Source of the DNA: Pseudomonas sp. M30-35
Lineage (GTDB): Bacteria > Pseudomonadota > Gammaproteobacteria > Pseudomonadales > Pseudomonadaceae
Assembly (NCBI RefSeq): GCF_002163625.1
Contig: NZ_CP020892.1
Span: 4,836,001-4,900,000 of the forward strand
Direction: 5' to 3'
Length of the DNA stretch: 64,000 nucleotides
Positions 34,063 to 41,241 of this stretch are shown here, piece after piece. A program made the position numbers and the translations under genes. The number at the start of each line of letters is the position of its first letter. The first letter of the stretch is position 1. The notes under the pieces were generated by a model, which was given only the letters and a program-made list of their open reading frames with translations, was not told the origin of the DNA and did not search any database.

Positions 34063-34590
34063 TTATGCCGGTTGCTGCAGTGCTTCTACGGCGAGCTCAA
34101 TTTTTGGGAGAAAATTTCTATAGATGATGCTCATGGCCGTTTCTGCATGCTCACCGGCAATGTAAATGTATCCTGGCCGCTCGAAAGATTCATGATGCCC
34201 TGATGATAATAAATTGAGTCGTATAGGAAGCTCGCTGATTAAGGCGTAAGCCTCTGTGACTGCGGAGATTTCGGTTAGTGATAAAAGGCCAATTTTTGGA
34301 ATTAGGCTTTGATAAGTTGACTGGGAATAGCGCTCTGGAAAGAATGCCCCTTGATCTTCGTTACTGTCGCCGCTTGGTGTGGTTATACCAACAAAAGCTC
34401 TTCTTGCCAGTTCTAACTCTGCGTGAAGTGCTGTCCTGAGTGTCTTTTCTTCGTGAGCAATGTTGCGCTCGTGCTGCTTTCTAGATAAGCGTGCATTCAT
34501 ATAAAGAGTGAATATTACGCCTGAAAATCCGAGAAAGCCCATGATGAGCGTTTGAAAGTCTTGCGCTAATTGGTATAGGCAGTTTGGCAT
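34063..34590 (-). CDS. Cassette gene 1: one-membrane-segment protein, unknown
   Basis: An unrecognised 175-residue protein with a membrane segment near residues 13-29 (TLIMGFLGFSGVIFTLYM), a basic cytoplasmic stretch (RLSRKQHERN) and a soluble helical domain to the end. The layout resembles small phage- or cassette-borne membrane proteins, but no family can be named. ATG 34590; the attI-side core site is 16 bases upstream, so the cassette leader is very short, as is usual. Confidence 0.72.
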   Translation of the reverse strand: MPNCLYQLAQDFQTLIMGFLGFSGVIFTLYMNARLSRKQHERNIAHEEKTLRTALHAELELARRAFVGITTPSGDSNEDQGAFFPERYSQSTYQSLIPKIGLLSLTEISAVTEAYALISELPIRLNLLSSGHHESFERPGYIYIAGEHAETAMSIIYRNFLPKIELAVEALQQPA

Positions 34591-34605
34591 GGTAATTCCT
34601 GTAAC

Positions 34606-34613
34606 GCCCTAAC
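34606..34613 (-). other. attI-side recombination core
   Basis: GTTAGGGC on the minus strand, directly before cassette gene 1 and facing the integrase remnant. This is the expected crossover point between attI and the first cassette. The full attI would extend to about 34680. Confidence 0.65.
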
Positions 34614-34783
34614 AGTTTAGTGGACCGACGGCTTTATGATTGCATATTAGTGACTTCTTCATAACAATACCTCGCCCGGTCGATTCAATACGTAAATTCT
34701 CTCTATAAAACAATTGGTTATCTTCTTACTGTTGCATGCGACCTGTATTCGCTTGACCTCCTCTTCTTGTGCAACCAATAACA

Positions 34784-34799
34784 CTGTTCGGGTATACAG
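34784..34799 (+). promoter_or_regulatory. LexA box in front of the integrase remnant
   Basis: CTGT-N8-ACAG, in the wider context ACTGT...ACAGTA, 13 bases before the integrase start codon. Integron integrases are commonly SOS-controlled through such a site. Confidence 0.75.
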
Positions 34800-34811
34800 T
34801 ATTGGTGCAAT

Positions 34812-35183
34812 ATGGATACCACACCAGCCAAGCCACGCCTGCGAGAACAGTTTCGTAACGTTATTAGGGTGAATCACTACAGCATTCGCACCGAGAAGAC
34901 CTACTGGTACTGGATACGCTATTTCCTGCGCTACCACCGGATGCGTCACCCTCTGGAGATGGGGCCAGCGGAAGTTAGCGAGTTTCTTACCTGGCTGGCC
35001 CTCAGTTTTCACCCGTTTCATCTTGGAGCTGGGAGCAAGGAGCTGTTGAATAGTACCTTGCTTGCAAACGGCTTCAAGTCATCCGTAAACGTCCGCTATT
35101 GGCCGTTCTCTGCCGGAGGCGACTTTGCCGCCTATTGGTCAAGTCAGAAGCAAGCAGTGGTCACCACCAATGCAATTGACTGA
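34812..35183 (+). pseudogene. intI: Truncated integron integrase
   Basis: The first ~64 codons (34812 to about 35003) match the N-terminal SAM-like domain of integron integrases: LREQFRNVIRVNHYSIRTEK, then YWIRYFLRYHRMRHP and GPAEVSEFLTWLA. After that the sequence no longer resembles an integrase in any frame, so the catalytic domain with its Arg/His/Arg/Tyr residues is missing. The frame continues by chance to 35183 through unrelated sequence that includes the right 42-bp flanking element. A deletion with its left edge near 35003 explains this. Confidence 0.85.
35090..35131 (+). repeat. 42-bp flanking element, right copy
   Basis: Partner of the segment at 32321-32362, in inverted orientation, about 31 of 42 positions identical. 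It lies beyond the break point of the integrase gene. Confidence 0.45.
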
Positions 35184-35243
35184 TCAGACGCGTGCAATTG
35201 CCCACTCAGCGTGCCCAGCAAGATTTAAGCCGCCAAACACGCG

Positions 35244-36218
35244 TTACTTTTTGCCGCTCAATAAACAAAGGTGCAGGCTCTGACTGAGCGCGTCCACGTC
35301 CTGCGCCTGCTTGAAGATCAACTCAATACGCGAGTCTTTGCGCCATTCGGTCTGTTGCCAGTGCAGAGGCTGATTGGTTAGCGCATTGGCAGATAGCCAA
35401 CCGGCGTCGCTGCACACGATCAATTTAGCGCGCTGCCAAGGCAGCGCCAACAACCAGCGCTGTAGGCGCGACAATTCAAACTGCTGGCTCGGATGCCAGC
35501 GCCAACCAAGACTCCAGCCTTCTGGCTGGTCGTGAATCTGGCAAATCGGTTGATCGTACTTACGCCATATTTCAACCGGCGGCGCTACGCCTACCGGCAA
35601 TTCGGCAGCACTGGCAGCAGTCGAAGGCTGTGCGGTTAAGCCCGGTAATTGCTGCAACTGAAGCTGTGCGTGTTCAGTCCAGATTAGCGGCCGATCAGGC
35701 AACCGAAGCTGTACCCGGACCTTATCCGCTTGAGTCAAAGACTCGGACTTATTCAGCAGTATAAGCCCAGCGCTGCTCAAGGCCGCCTGCTGGCTCTCAG
35801 GCAGCGCAGCATCTTGCGCCAAGGCTTGGGCATCAAGCACCAGTATCGGCGCCTGTACGGCCAATACGTCCTGCCAAGGCGCGAGGCGTAACTGCTCAAG
35901 TAATTGCTGCGGATGACCAAGGCCAGAAGGCTCAATAAACACTCGGTGTGGCTTGGCCTTGCGTAACAAGCGAGCCAGCCCAACCTGAAACGGCACACCG
36001 TTAACGCAACACAAACAGCCTCCGGCAACCTCGCCGATTTCAACGCCATCCTGGTCCGTGCTTAGCAGTGCTGCATCCAGGCCTATCTGGCCAAACTCGT
36101 TGATTAACACAGCCCAGCGTTCTTGAGCTGGTCTTTGCTCAAGCAGCTGGCGGATCAGGCTGGTCTTGCCTGCGCCCAACGGGCCAGCAATCAGATGAGT
36201 CGGAATGTTTTTAAGCAT
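35244..36218 (-). CDS. COG0523 (CobW/P47K) GTPase
   Basis: A 324-residue cytoplasmic G3E-family GTPase, probably a metal chaperone or metal-insertion protein. Walker A is GPLGAGKTS (12-20), the metal-binding CxCC is CLCC at 68-71, and the base-recognition motif NKSE replaces NKxD near 155. A C-terminal CobW_C-like domain follows, but without a histidine-rich tail. Upstream sequence shows no Zur box like that of the other COG0523 gene at 36846, so metal and control may differ. Confidence 0.87.
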   Translation of the reverse strand: MLKNIPTHLIAGPLGAGKTSLIRQLLEQRPAQERWAVLINEFGQIGLDAALLSTDQDGVEIGEVAGGCLCCVNGVPFQVGLARLLRKAKPHRVFIEPSGLGHPQQLLEQLRLAPWQDVLAVQAPILVLDAQALAQDAALPESQQAALSSAGLILLNKSESLTQADKVRVQLRLPDRPLIWTEHAQLQLQQLPGLTAQPSTAASAAELPVGVAPPVEIWRKYDQPICQIHDQPEGWSLGWRWHPSQQFELSRLQRWLLALPWQRAKLIVCSDAGWLSANALTNQPLHWQQTEWRKDSRIELIFKQAQDVDALSQSLHLCLLSGKK

Positions 36219-36336
36219 AATTTCGTTGAGTTCAAACTCTGCCTGAGTGCCTATGGATCAGGTTAGCGGCATCATCACGCAGACGCATAAAAAGCAGCGT
36301 GATAAAGTCGCCAGCATATAGTTCTGGAGGTATCCA

Positions 36337-36690
36337 ATGCGTTGCCTAGCAGCCGTTTTGTTGTGCGTAATATCGAGTGTGGCCTGGGGTGAAGCCTGTG
36401 TAGTGCATAGCCAGGCGCAAAGACTGGACGTCAAAGTTTGCCAGCAAAACCGGACGATCCCAACCAACTTGTTTCGCAAGGGCTTCTGCAAGCCAGAGCT
36501 AAAGGGCCAGAAAGTCGCTGTCGACTTTGTCGAGCAATGCCCCGCTGGCGCTTACGGCGTATGCCGCAACGCAACCGTTGGTGGAATGCCGTACCAGCAA
36601 GATATTCACTACTACGGCGTGGCCACAGATAGCGCATTTCTTAAACCGTTTTGCGAGAAACAAAGCAAAGGCGTATGGATGGCACGCTAA
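36337..36690 (+). CDS. Small secreted cysteine-containing protein
   Basis: A 117-residue protein with a clear signal peptide (about 1-18, LAAVLLCVISSVAWG). The mature part has five or six cysteines (ACVVHSQ, VCQQN, FCKPEL, QCPAG, VCRNA, FCEK) that likely form disulfides in the periplasm. Pseudomonas homologues are sometimes labelled NADH:ubiquinone oxidoreductase, a name the sequence does not support. GGAGG lies seven bases before the ATG. It sits between two COG0523 metal-chaperone genes, so a metal-linked role is possible. Confidence 0.75.
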   Translation: MRCLAAVLLCVISSVAWGEACVVHSQAQRLDVKVCQQNRTIPTNLFRKGFCKPELKGQKVAVDFVEQCPAGAYGVCRNATVGGMPYQQDIHYYGVATDSAFLKPFCEKQSKGVWMAR

Positions 36691-36792
36691 GGCGTTGCGC
36701 TGTAATCAGTTTGTCATCTAGTTACGGCTTAATAGCTTCAGGTACCCAAACTCCTCGTGTCAGATCACGCACTGACACTTTTCAGGTGCTTA

Positions 36793-36821
36793 AGGCTGCT
36801 CATAAAGCAGCCTATTTTTTT
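36793..36821 (+). terminator. Rho-independent terminator
   Basis: AGGCTGCT-CATAA-AGCAGCCT followed by ATTTTTTT, about 100 bases after the secreted-protein gene and facing the convergent zinc-chaperone gene. Confidence 0.9.
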
Positions 36822-36845
36822 GCCTGTTGATAAGCGTTCCCGCAC

Positions 36846-38051
36846 TTAAGCGACGTCTTCAAACCATGGGCCGAATGGGTCCGGTAATTGGCGCCACGCC
36901 TCGCTGCCAAGCGCCATTTCTGCATCGGTCAGCAAACAGGCATCAAGTTCAGCATTGAGCTTTTTCAGGTCAATGTTTTGCCCGATAAATACCAGTTCCT
37001 GACGACAATCACCGCAGGTTTCATCCCAGCTTTTGAGGATTGCCTGGGTAGACTCGTTGTCGCTCGGCCACTGCTCCTTCGGTACGAAACGCCACCAGCG
37101 TCCAGCAAAACCGTGGCGCAGTAGACCACCCGCTTGCGACCAACTGCCTGCTTCCTGAAACTTGCTGGCTAGCCAAAAATAACCCTTTGAACGCAACAAC
37201 CGGCCGTTAGTCCACTCGCCACTGACAAACTCGAAAAAACGCTGCGGATTAAACGGGCGCCGCGCTCGATAAACCGTCGACGCGATACCGTACTCCTCAG
37301 TTTCCGGGTTGTGCTGGCCGCGCAGCTCTTTCAGCCAACCAGGCGCCTGCGCCGCACGCTCAAAGTCGAAGCGTTCGGTATTCAAAATCTTGTGCAGCGA
37401 TATTTCACCCATGCTCATCGGTAAAATCTCAGCCTGAGTATTCAGCCCGCGCAAAATTGCCGTCAGCTCTTCGCGTTCAGCTTGGCTGATCAGGTCAGTC
37501 TTGCTGATCAGAATTACATCCGCGAATTCAACCTGCTCTACCAGCAAGTCGGTAATGGCTCGCTCATCATCCTCACCCAGCGACTCGCCGCGGCTGGCAA
37601 GACTTTCAGCTTGATGAAAATCGCGCAGGAAATTCACCCCATCAACCACTGTGACCAAGGTATCCAGACGTGCCAGATCCGCGAGGCTTTGACCTTGCTC
37701 ATCACGGAAGGTGAAGGTTTCCGCAATCGGTAAAGGCTCTGAAATACCGGTTGACTCAATCAGCAGATAATCAAAACGACCATCACGAGCCAGTCGCGCA
37801 ACCTCCTCCAGCAGATCTTCACGCAGCGTGCAGCAGATGCAACCGTTGCTCATCTCGACCAGTTTTTCATCGGCTCGGTTGAGACTGACATCGCGCTGAA
37901 CTTCACCACCATCGATATTGATCTCGCTCATGTCATTGACGATCACTGCGACGCGAAGGTTTTCGCGGTTTTTCAGCACGTAATTAAGCAAAGTGCTTTT
38001 GCCTGCACCTAAAAATCCAGATAACACCGTCACGGGTAAACGGTTTTGCAT
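36846..38051 (-). CDS. zigA: Zinc metallochaperone GTPase (ZigA/YeiR-type COG0523)
   Basis: A 401-residue COG0523 protein expected to deliver zinc under zinc starvation. Walker A is [10 protein letters not shown] (11-20), CxCC is CICC at 71-74 in the context SNGCICC, and SKTD (ISKTDL) is the guanine motif. The C-terminal CobW_C domain contains [11 protein letters not shown], and a CGDC pair lies near 352. ATG 38051 has GAGGAG seven bases upstream; the longer frame to 38066 is less likely. A Zur-type operator lies about 46-60 bases upstream of the start, matching control of this family in Pseudomonas. Confidence 0.88.
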   Translation of the reverse strand: MQNRLPVTVLSGFLGAGKSTLLNYVLKNRENLRVAVIVNDMSEINIDGGEVQRDVSLNRADEKLVEMSNGCICCTLREDLLEEVARLARDGRFDYLLIESTGISEPLPIAETFTFRDEQGQSLADLARLDTLVTVVDGVNFLRDFHQAESLASRGESLGEDDERAITDLLVEQVEFADVILISKTDLISQAEREELTAILRGLNTQAEILPMSMGEISLHKILNTERFDFERAAQAPGWLKELRGQHNPETEEYGIASTVYRARRPFNPQRFFEFVSGEWTNGRLLRSKGYFWLASKFQEAGSWSQAGGLLRHGFAGRWWRFVPKEQWPSDNESTQAILKSWDETCGDCRQELVFIGQNIDLKKLNAELDACLLTDAEMALGSEAWRQLPDPFGPWFEDVA

Positions 38052-38096
38052 GTTACGACTCCTCATTATTCAGGCTCTTCTTGAATGCCATAAAGA

Positions 38097-38111
38097 CGTT
38101 ATAACATAACA
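38097..38111 (-). promoter_or_regulatory. Zur box
   Basis: The dyad (c)GTTAT-AAC-ATAAC(A) fits the Zur consensus TGTTAT-ANT-ATAACA with one arm-end mismatch. It sits upstream of the COG0523 gene starting at 38051. Confidence 0.75.
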
Positions 38112-38223
38112 TATACTATAAATTCGCACTGAATAACCGATGAGTAGTTTGCGGTGGTATTACCTAATCAACCCAGCGCTGGCAGATCAGCCTAAACCCA
38201 TGCAAGGCCCTGTTTGATAGGGG

Positions 38224-38239
38224 GGTTCCACGTGGAACC
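38224..38239. other. parS: parS site (ParB-binding centromere)
   Basis: GGTTCCACGTGGAACC is a perfect 16-bp palindrome and has the ParB site core GTTCCACGTGGAAC found in Pseudomonas parS. It is intergenic, between the zinc-chaperone gene and the DUF294 gene. Chromosomal parS sites cluster around oriC, which fits the origin-proximal gene order of the window. Confidence 0.88.
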
Positions 38240-38386
38240 ATCGCACGCGCGGCCTAATGCAATCCAGTCACAGCGGCACCTGCTGACTGGCCAGGCATTT
38301 TTTAGTATTTAGCTGTTGCCACAGCTGACGTCGTGGCAAGTTAATTACAGATTGAACAGGTGCATGCTCTAGAATGTCTAGATGCC

Positions 38387-38425
38387 AAGCACCAGCACAC
38401 CTAAACTTAAGGTTACTTGGTGCTT
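38387..38425 (+). promoter_or_regulatory. Leader hairpin before the DUF294 gene
   Basis: AAGCACCA (38387-38394) pairs with TGGTGCTT (38418-38425), with an inner ACCT/AGGT stem. It lies 38 bases before the start codon at 38464. Role unknown. Confidence 0.4.
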
Positions 38426-38463
38426 AAGCCACCCGAAGCAAGAAGGACAATGCCGAGGTTTGC

Positions 38464-40407
38464 ATGCAAATTGAATTATTGGAAATACGTGACCACCTAA
38501 GCCGCTTCCCTCCGTTTGAAGGGTTGCCCGATGAAAGCCTTGACGAACTGGCGCAGAATACCGAAGTCGGTTATTACAAAGCGGGCACCGATATATTCGA
38601 ATTTGGCTCAGAAATCAAAGACTTACACTATGTAAGAAGTGGTGCAGTCGAGGTTTATCGACGCAATGGAGAGCTGTATAACCGCCTGACCGAAGGTGAT
38701 ATTTTTGGCCAGTTTGGCTTACTGCGTAATCACAAGGTGCGCTTTCCCGCTCGGGCCATTGAAGACAGTCTGGTTTACTTTATTTCCGGCCAAGTCTTCG
38801 AGAAACTGTGTGAAAACAACGATAGCTTTGCCGACTTTGTCGAAGCTGAAGGTCAATCGCGCTTAAAAGCGGCGGTGAACTCACAGGGCAAAACCCATGA
38901 CGTGATGAAACTCAAAGTCCGCAAGCTGGTCGATCGCCCCGCCGTCACCGTTGATATCAGCGCCACAGTACGCGAAGCCGCACAAGTGATGGACGCGCAT
39001 AACGTCTCCTCGGTTTTGATCGTTGATCCGGATGTTGAGTGGCCAAACTCACGCATGACCTCAACGGCTAATCAGTCGTTACACGTCATGGTTGGAATAA
39101 TCACCGACCGCGACTTCCGCACCCGGGTTGTCGCTCAAGGACTGTCAGCCGATACCCCGATTGCCGAGGTTATGACCAAGAACCCAATTACCTTGCAGTC
39201 TGATGACTCGGTGTTTGAAGCGATCTTGTGCATGCTGCGCAACAATATTCATCACCTGCCCCTCGTGCATCGACGTCGCCCGGTTGGCGTGGTCACACTG
39301 GCTGACATCATCAAATACGAGTCGCAGAGTAGCTTGTATCTGGTCAACAACGTCTTTAACAAACAGTCGGTTGATGAGCTCGAAAAGCTCCTGCCTGATA
39401 TACGCGCTACGTTTATCCGCATGGCCAACGAAGATGCCAGCGCACACATGATCGGCAGTGCAATGTCAGGTATTGGGCGCAGCATTAGCCAGCGCTTGCT
39501 TGAGTTGGCTGAACAGCAACTAGGCCCTGCTCCCGTGCCATACAGCTTCATGGCGCTAGGGTCGATGGCACGTGATGAACAGTTGATTGTCACCGATCAG
39601 GATAACGCCTTGGTCCTCGATGACAGCTTCGATGCCAAGTTGCACGATGAGTACTTCCTCAAACTGGCGACCTTTGTCAGCGATGGGCTGGCGGCGTGCG
39701 GTTACACCTATTGCAAAGGTGGCATCATGGCCACCAACAGCAAGTGGCGCCAACCTCTGCGAGTCTGGAAAGACTACTTCAACGATTGGATCGACAATCC
39801 CAACCCTGAGAAGCTGCTAAACAGCAGCATCTTCTTTGACCTGGACAGCATTTACGGTGAGGCCGAGCTGGTTGAAACCTTGAAAGACTTGCTGGCTGAA
39901 CGTGCCAGCGACAGTCCACGATTCCTGGCTGCCTTGGCACGCAACGCTTTAAACCGTACCCCGCCATTAGGTTTTTTCCGCCAGTTTGTGATGGAAACCG
40001 ACGGCCAGCAGAAGAACATCATTAACCTCAAGGGCCGCGGTACTGCGCCATTGACCGATCTGATTCGCGTGCATGCTCTGGCCTGTGGTTCAAAAGCCCA
40101 GAACTCGTTTGACCGTTTGGATGCCATCGCCGCCACTAAACTAATGACCCCAGAAGCCAACAGTCACCTGCGCTATGCGCTGGAGTTTTTGTCCTTGGTG
40201 CGCATCCGCCACCAAGCCTTGGGCCTGACCGAAGATAAAAAGGCTGACAACTATATTGAGCCTGATAAGTTCTCTTCAACCGAGCGGCACAATTTGAAAG
40301 AGGCTTTTCAGGTGCTCAGCCAAGCGCAAAACTTCATGCGTTTTCGTTACCCCTACAATGCACCGCAAAAACCTAAAACCTCTGGGTCTGGTGGTAAGTC
40401 GCGATGA
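38464..40407 (+). CDS. cNMP-binding / CBS / DUF294 nucleotidyltransferase-like protein
   Basis: A 647-residue cytoplasmic signalling protein. Order of domains: cyclic-nucleotide-binding-like (about 12-130), two CBS domains (about 155-290), DUF294 nucleotidyltransferase domain (about 320-460, GSMARDEQLIVTDQDNALVL with the expected acidic pair) and a C-terminal DUF294_C helical domain. Proteins of this layout often sit beside acetate (acs/actP) genes in Pseudomonas; no such genes are here. GAGG precedes the start. The stop overlaps the start of the exonuclease gene (ATGA), so the two are translationally coupled. Confidence 0.88.
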   Translation: MQIELLEIRDHLSRFPPFEGLPDESLDELAQNTEVGYYKAGTDIFEFGSEIKDLHYVRSGAVEVYRRNGELYNRLTEGDIFGQFGLLRNHKVRFPARAIEDSLVYFISGQVFEKLCENNDSFADFVEAEGQSRLKAAVNSQGKTHDVMKLKVRKLVDRPAVTVDISATVREAAQVMDAHNVSSVLIVDPDVEWPNSRMTSTANQSLHVMVGIITDRDFRTRVVAQGLSADTPIAEVMTKNPITLQSDDSVFEAILCMLRNNIHHLPLVHRRRPVGVVTLADIIKYESQSSLYLVNNVFNKQSVDELEKLLPDIRATFIRMANEDASAHMIGSAMSGIGRSISQRLLELAEQQLGPAPVPYSFMALGSMARDEQLIVTDQDNALVLDDSFDAKLHDEYFLKLATFVSDGLAACGYTYCKGGIMATNSKWRQPLRVWKDYFNDWIDNPNPEKLLNSSIFFDLDSIYGEAELVETLKDLLAERASDSPRFLAALARNALNRTPPLGFFRQFVMETDGQQKNIINLKGRGTAPLTDLIRVHALACGSKAQNSFDRLDAIAATKLMTPEANSHLRYALEFLSLVRIRHQALGLTEDKKADNYIEPDKFSSTERHNLKEAFQVLSQAQNFMRFRYPYNAPQKPKTSGSGGKSR

Positions 40408-41141
40408 GTGTGTTTGTACCGCGTGAACCCAAGCTAAAAACGCCTGCACCGCAATGGCAAGAGCAATATCAGATACTGGCTGATAATGCTTGCGATCCGC
40501 GGCTAGCGCGTTTTTATCAAGCCGGTGCAGTGCATTCTGATACCCCGCTTGATGAGGTGCCATTACTCGCGCTGGATGTTGAAACCACAGGCCTTGATGC
40601 GCAGAACCACTGCATTGTCAGCCTGGGTTTGATGCCATTCGACCTCAACCGGATTCAGTGCAAAAAAGCACAATACTGGGTGGTGAAGCCCCAGTCGGAA
40701 CTCAGCAGCCAGTCGATTACCTTTCACCACATCACTCATTCCGACATCCGTTATGCGCCACGCGTTGAGCAGGTTCTGGGCGAGTTGCTGGAGGCCATGG
40801 CTGGCTGCGTGATGGTCGTCCACTACCGCAATATTGAACGATCATTCCTCGATCACGCGCTGCAACAAGCGGTTGGCGAAGGCTTGCACTTTCCAGTAAT
40901 TGACACCATGGAGCTGGAAGCAAGAATGCACGGCAGCCAACGTAAGCCAAGCTGGTGGGATCGTTTGCGCGGCCGTCAGCCAACCTCTATTCGCCTCGCA
41001 GACAGCCGCCTACGCTACAACCTGCCCCACTATCAGGCGCACCACGCACTTACCGATGCATTGGCCACCGCAGAGCTATTGCAAGCTCAGATAGCCACAC
41101 ATTACTCGCCGAAAACACCCGTTGGTGATTTGTGGTGTTAA
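40404..41141 (+). CDS. DEDD-type 3'-5' exonuclease (DnaQ-like)
   Basis: A 245-residue exonuclease of the DNA polymerase III epsilon/RNase T superfamily. Exo I is LDVETTGLD (about 52-60), Exo II includes VVHYRNIERSFLD, and Exo III is HHALTDALATAEL near the C terminus. It follows the DUF294 gene with a four-base overlap and ends at a terminator. The recurrent pairing of these two genes suggests a shared process, which is unknown; replication proofreading itself is unlikely because dnaQ is normally a separate gene. Confidence 0.87.
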   Translation: MSVFVPREPKLKTPAPQWQEQYQILADNACDPRLARFYQAGAVHSDTPLDEVPLLALDVETTGLDAQNHCIVSLGLMPFDLNRIQCKKAQYWVVKPQSELSSQSITFHHITHSDIRYAPRVEQVLGELLEAMAGCVMVVHYRNIERSFLDHALQQAVGEGLHFPVIDTMELEARMHGSQRKPSWWDRLRGRQPTSIRLADSRLRYNLPHYQAHHALTDALATAELLQAQIATHYSPKTPVGDLWC

Positions 41142-41193
41142 GCCTCACTGTGCCTGCATTGTTAAGCCCACAGATTAAAATCCAGCCATTAAA

Positions 41194-41222
41194 AAAGGCG
41201 CCACCGTTACCAGGGCGCCTTT
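41194..41222. terminator. Bidirectional terminator
   Basis: AAAGGCGCC (41194-41202) pairs with GGCGCCTTT (41214-41222), preceded by A-rich and followed by T-rich sequence. It serves the exonuclease (+) and BCCT (-) genes. Confidence 0.85.
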
Positions 41223-41241
41223 GCTTGAAGCCTGAATCGCT

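Larger units (their letters stand above)
32407..34613 (-). mobile_element. Relic chromosomal integron: three-cassette array
   Basis: Three consecutive cassettes, each one gene plus one attC, all read on the minus strand away from a divergent integrase remnant at 34812. The core sites delimiting the cassettes are at 34606-34613, 33968-34044, 33126-33197 and 32407-32483. The genes are visibly AT-richer than their neighbours and have good AAGGAG-type ribosome-binding sites. Two attC sites are near-identical (about 77 bp), the third is a different type. The integrase is truncated, so the array should be immobile unless an integrase acts from elsewhere. Confidence 0.87.

Noticed and set aside
35004-35183. 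Continuation of the integrase in another frame
   Set aside because: I read the other plus-strand frames after 35003 and found no integrase-like residues, so a deletion fits better than a frameshift.
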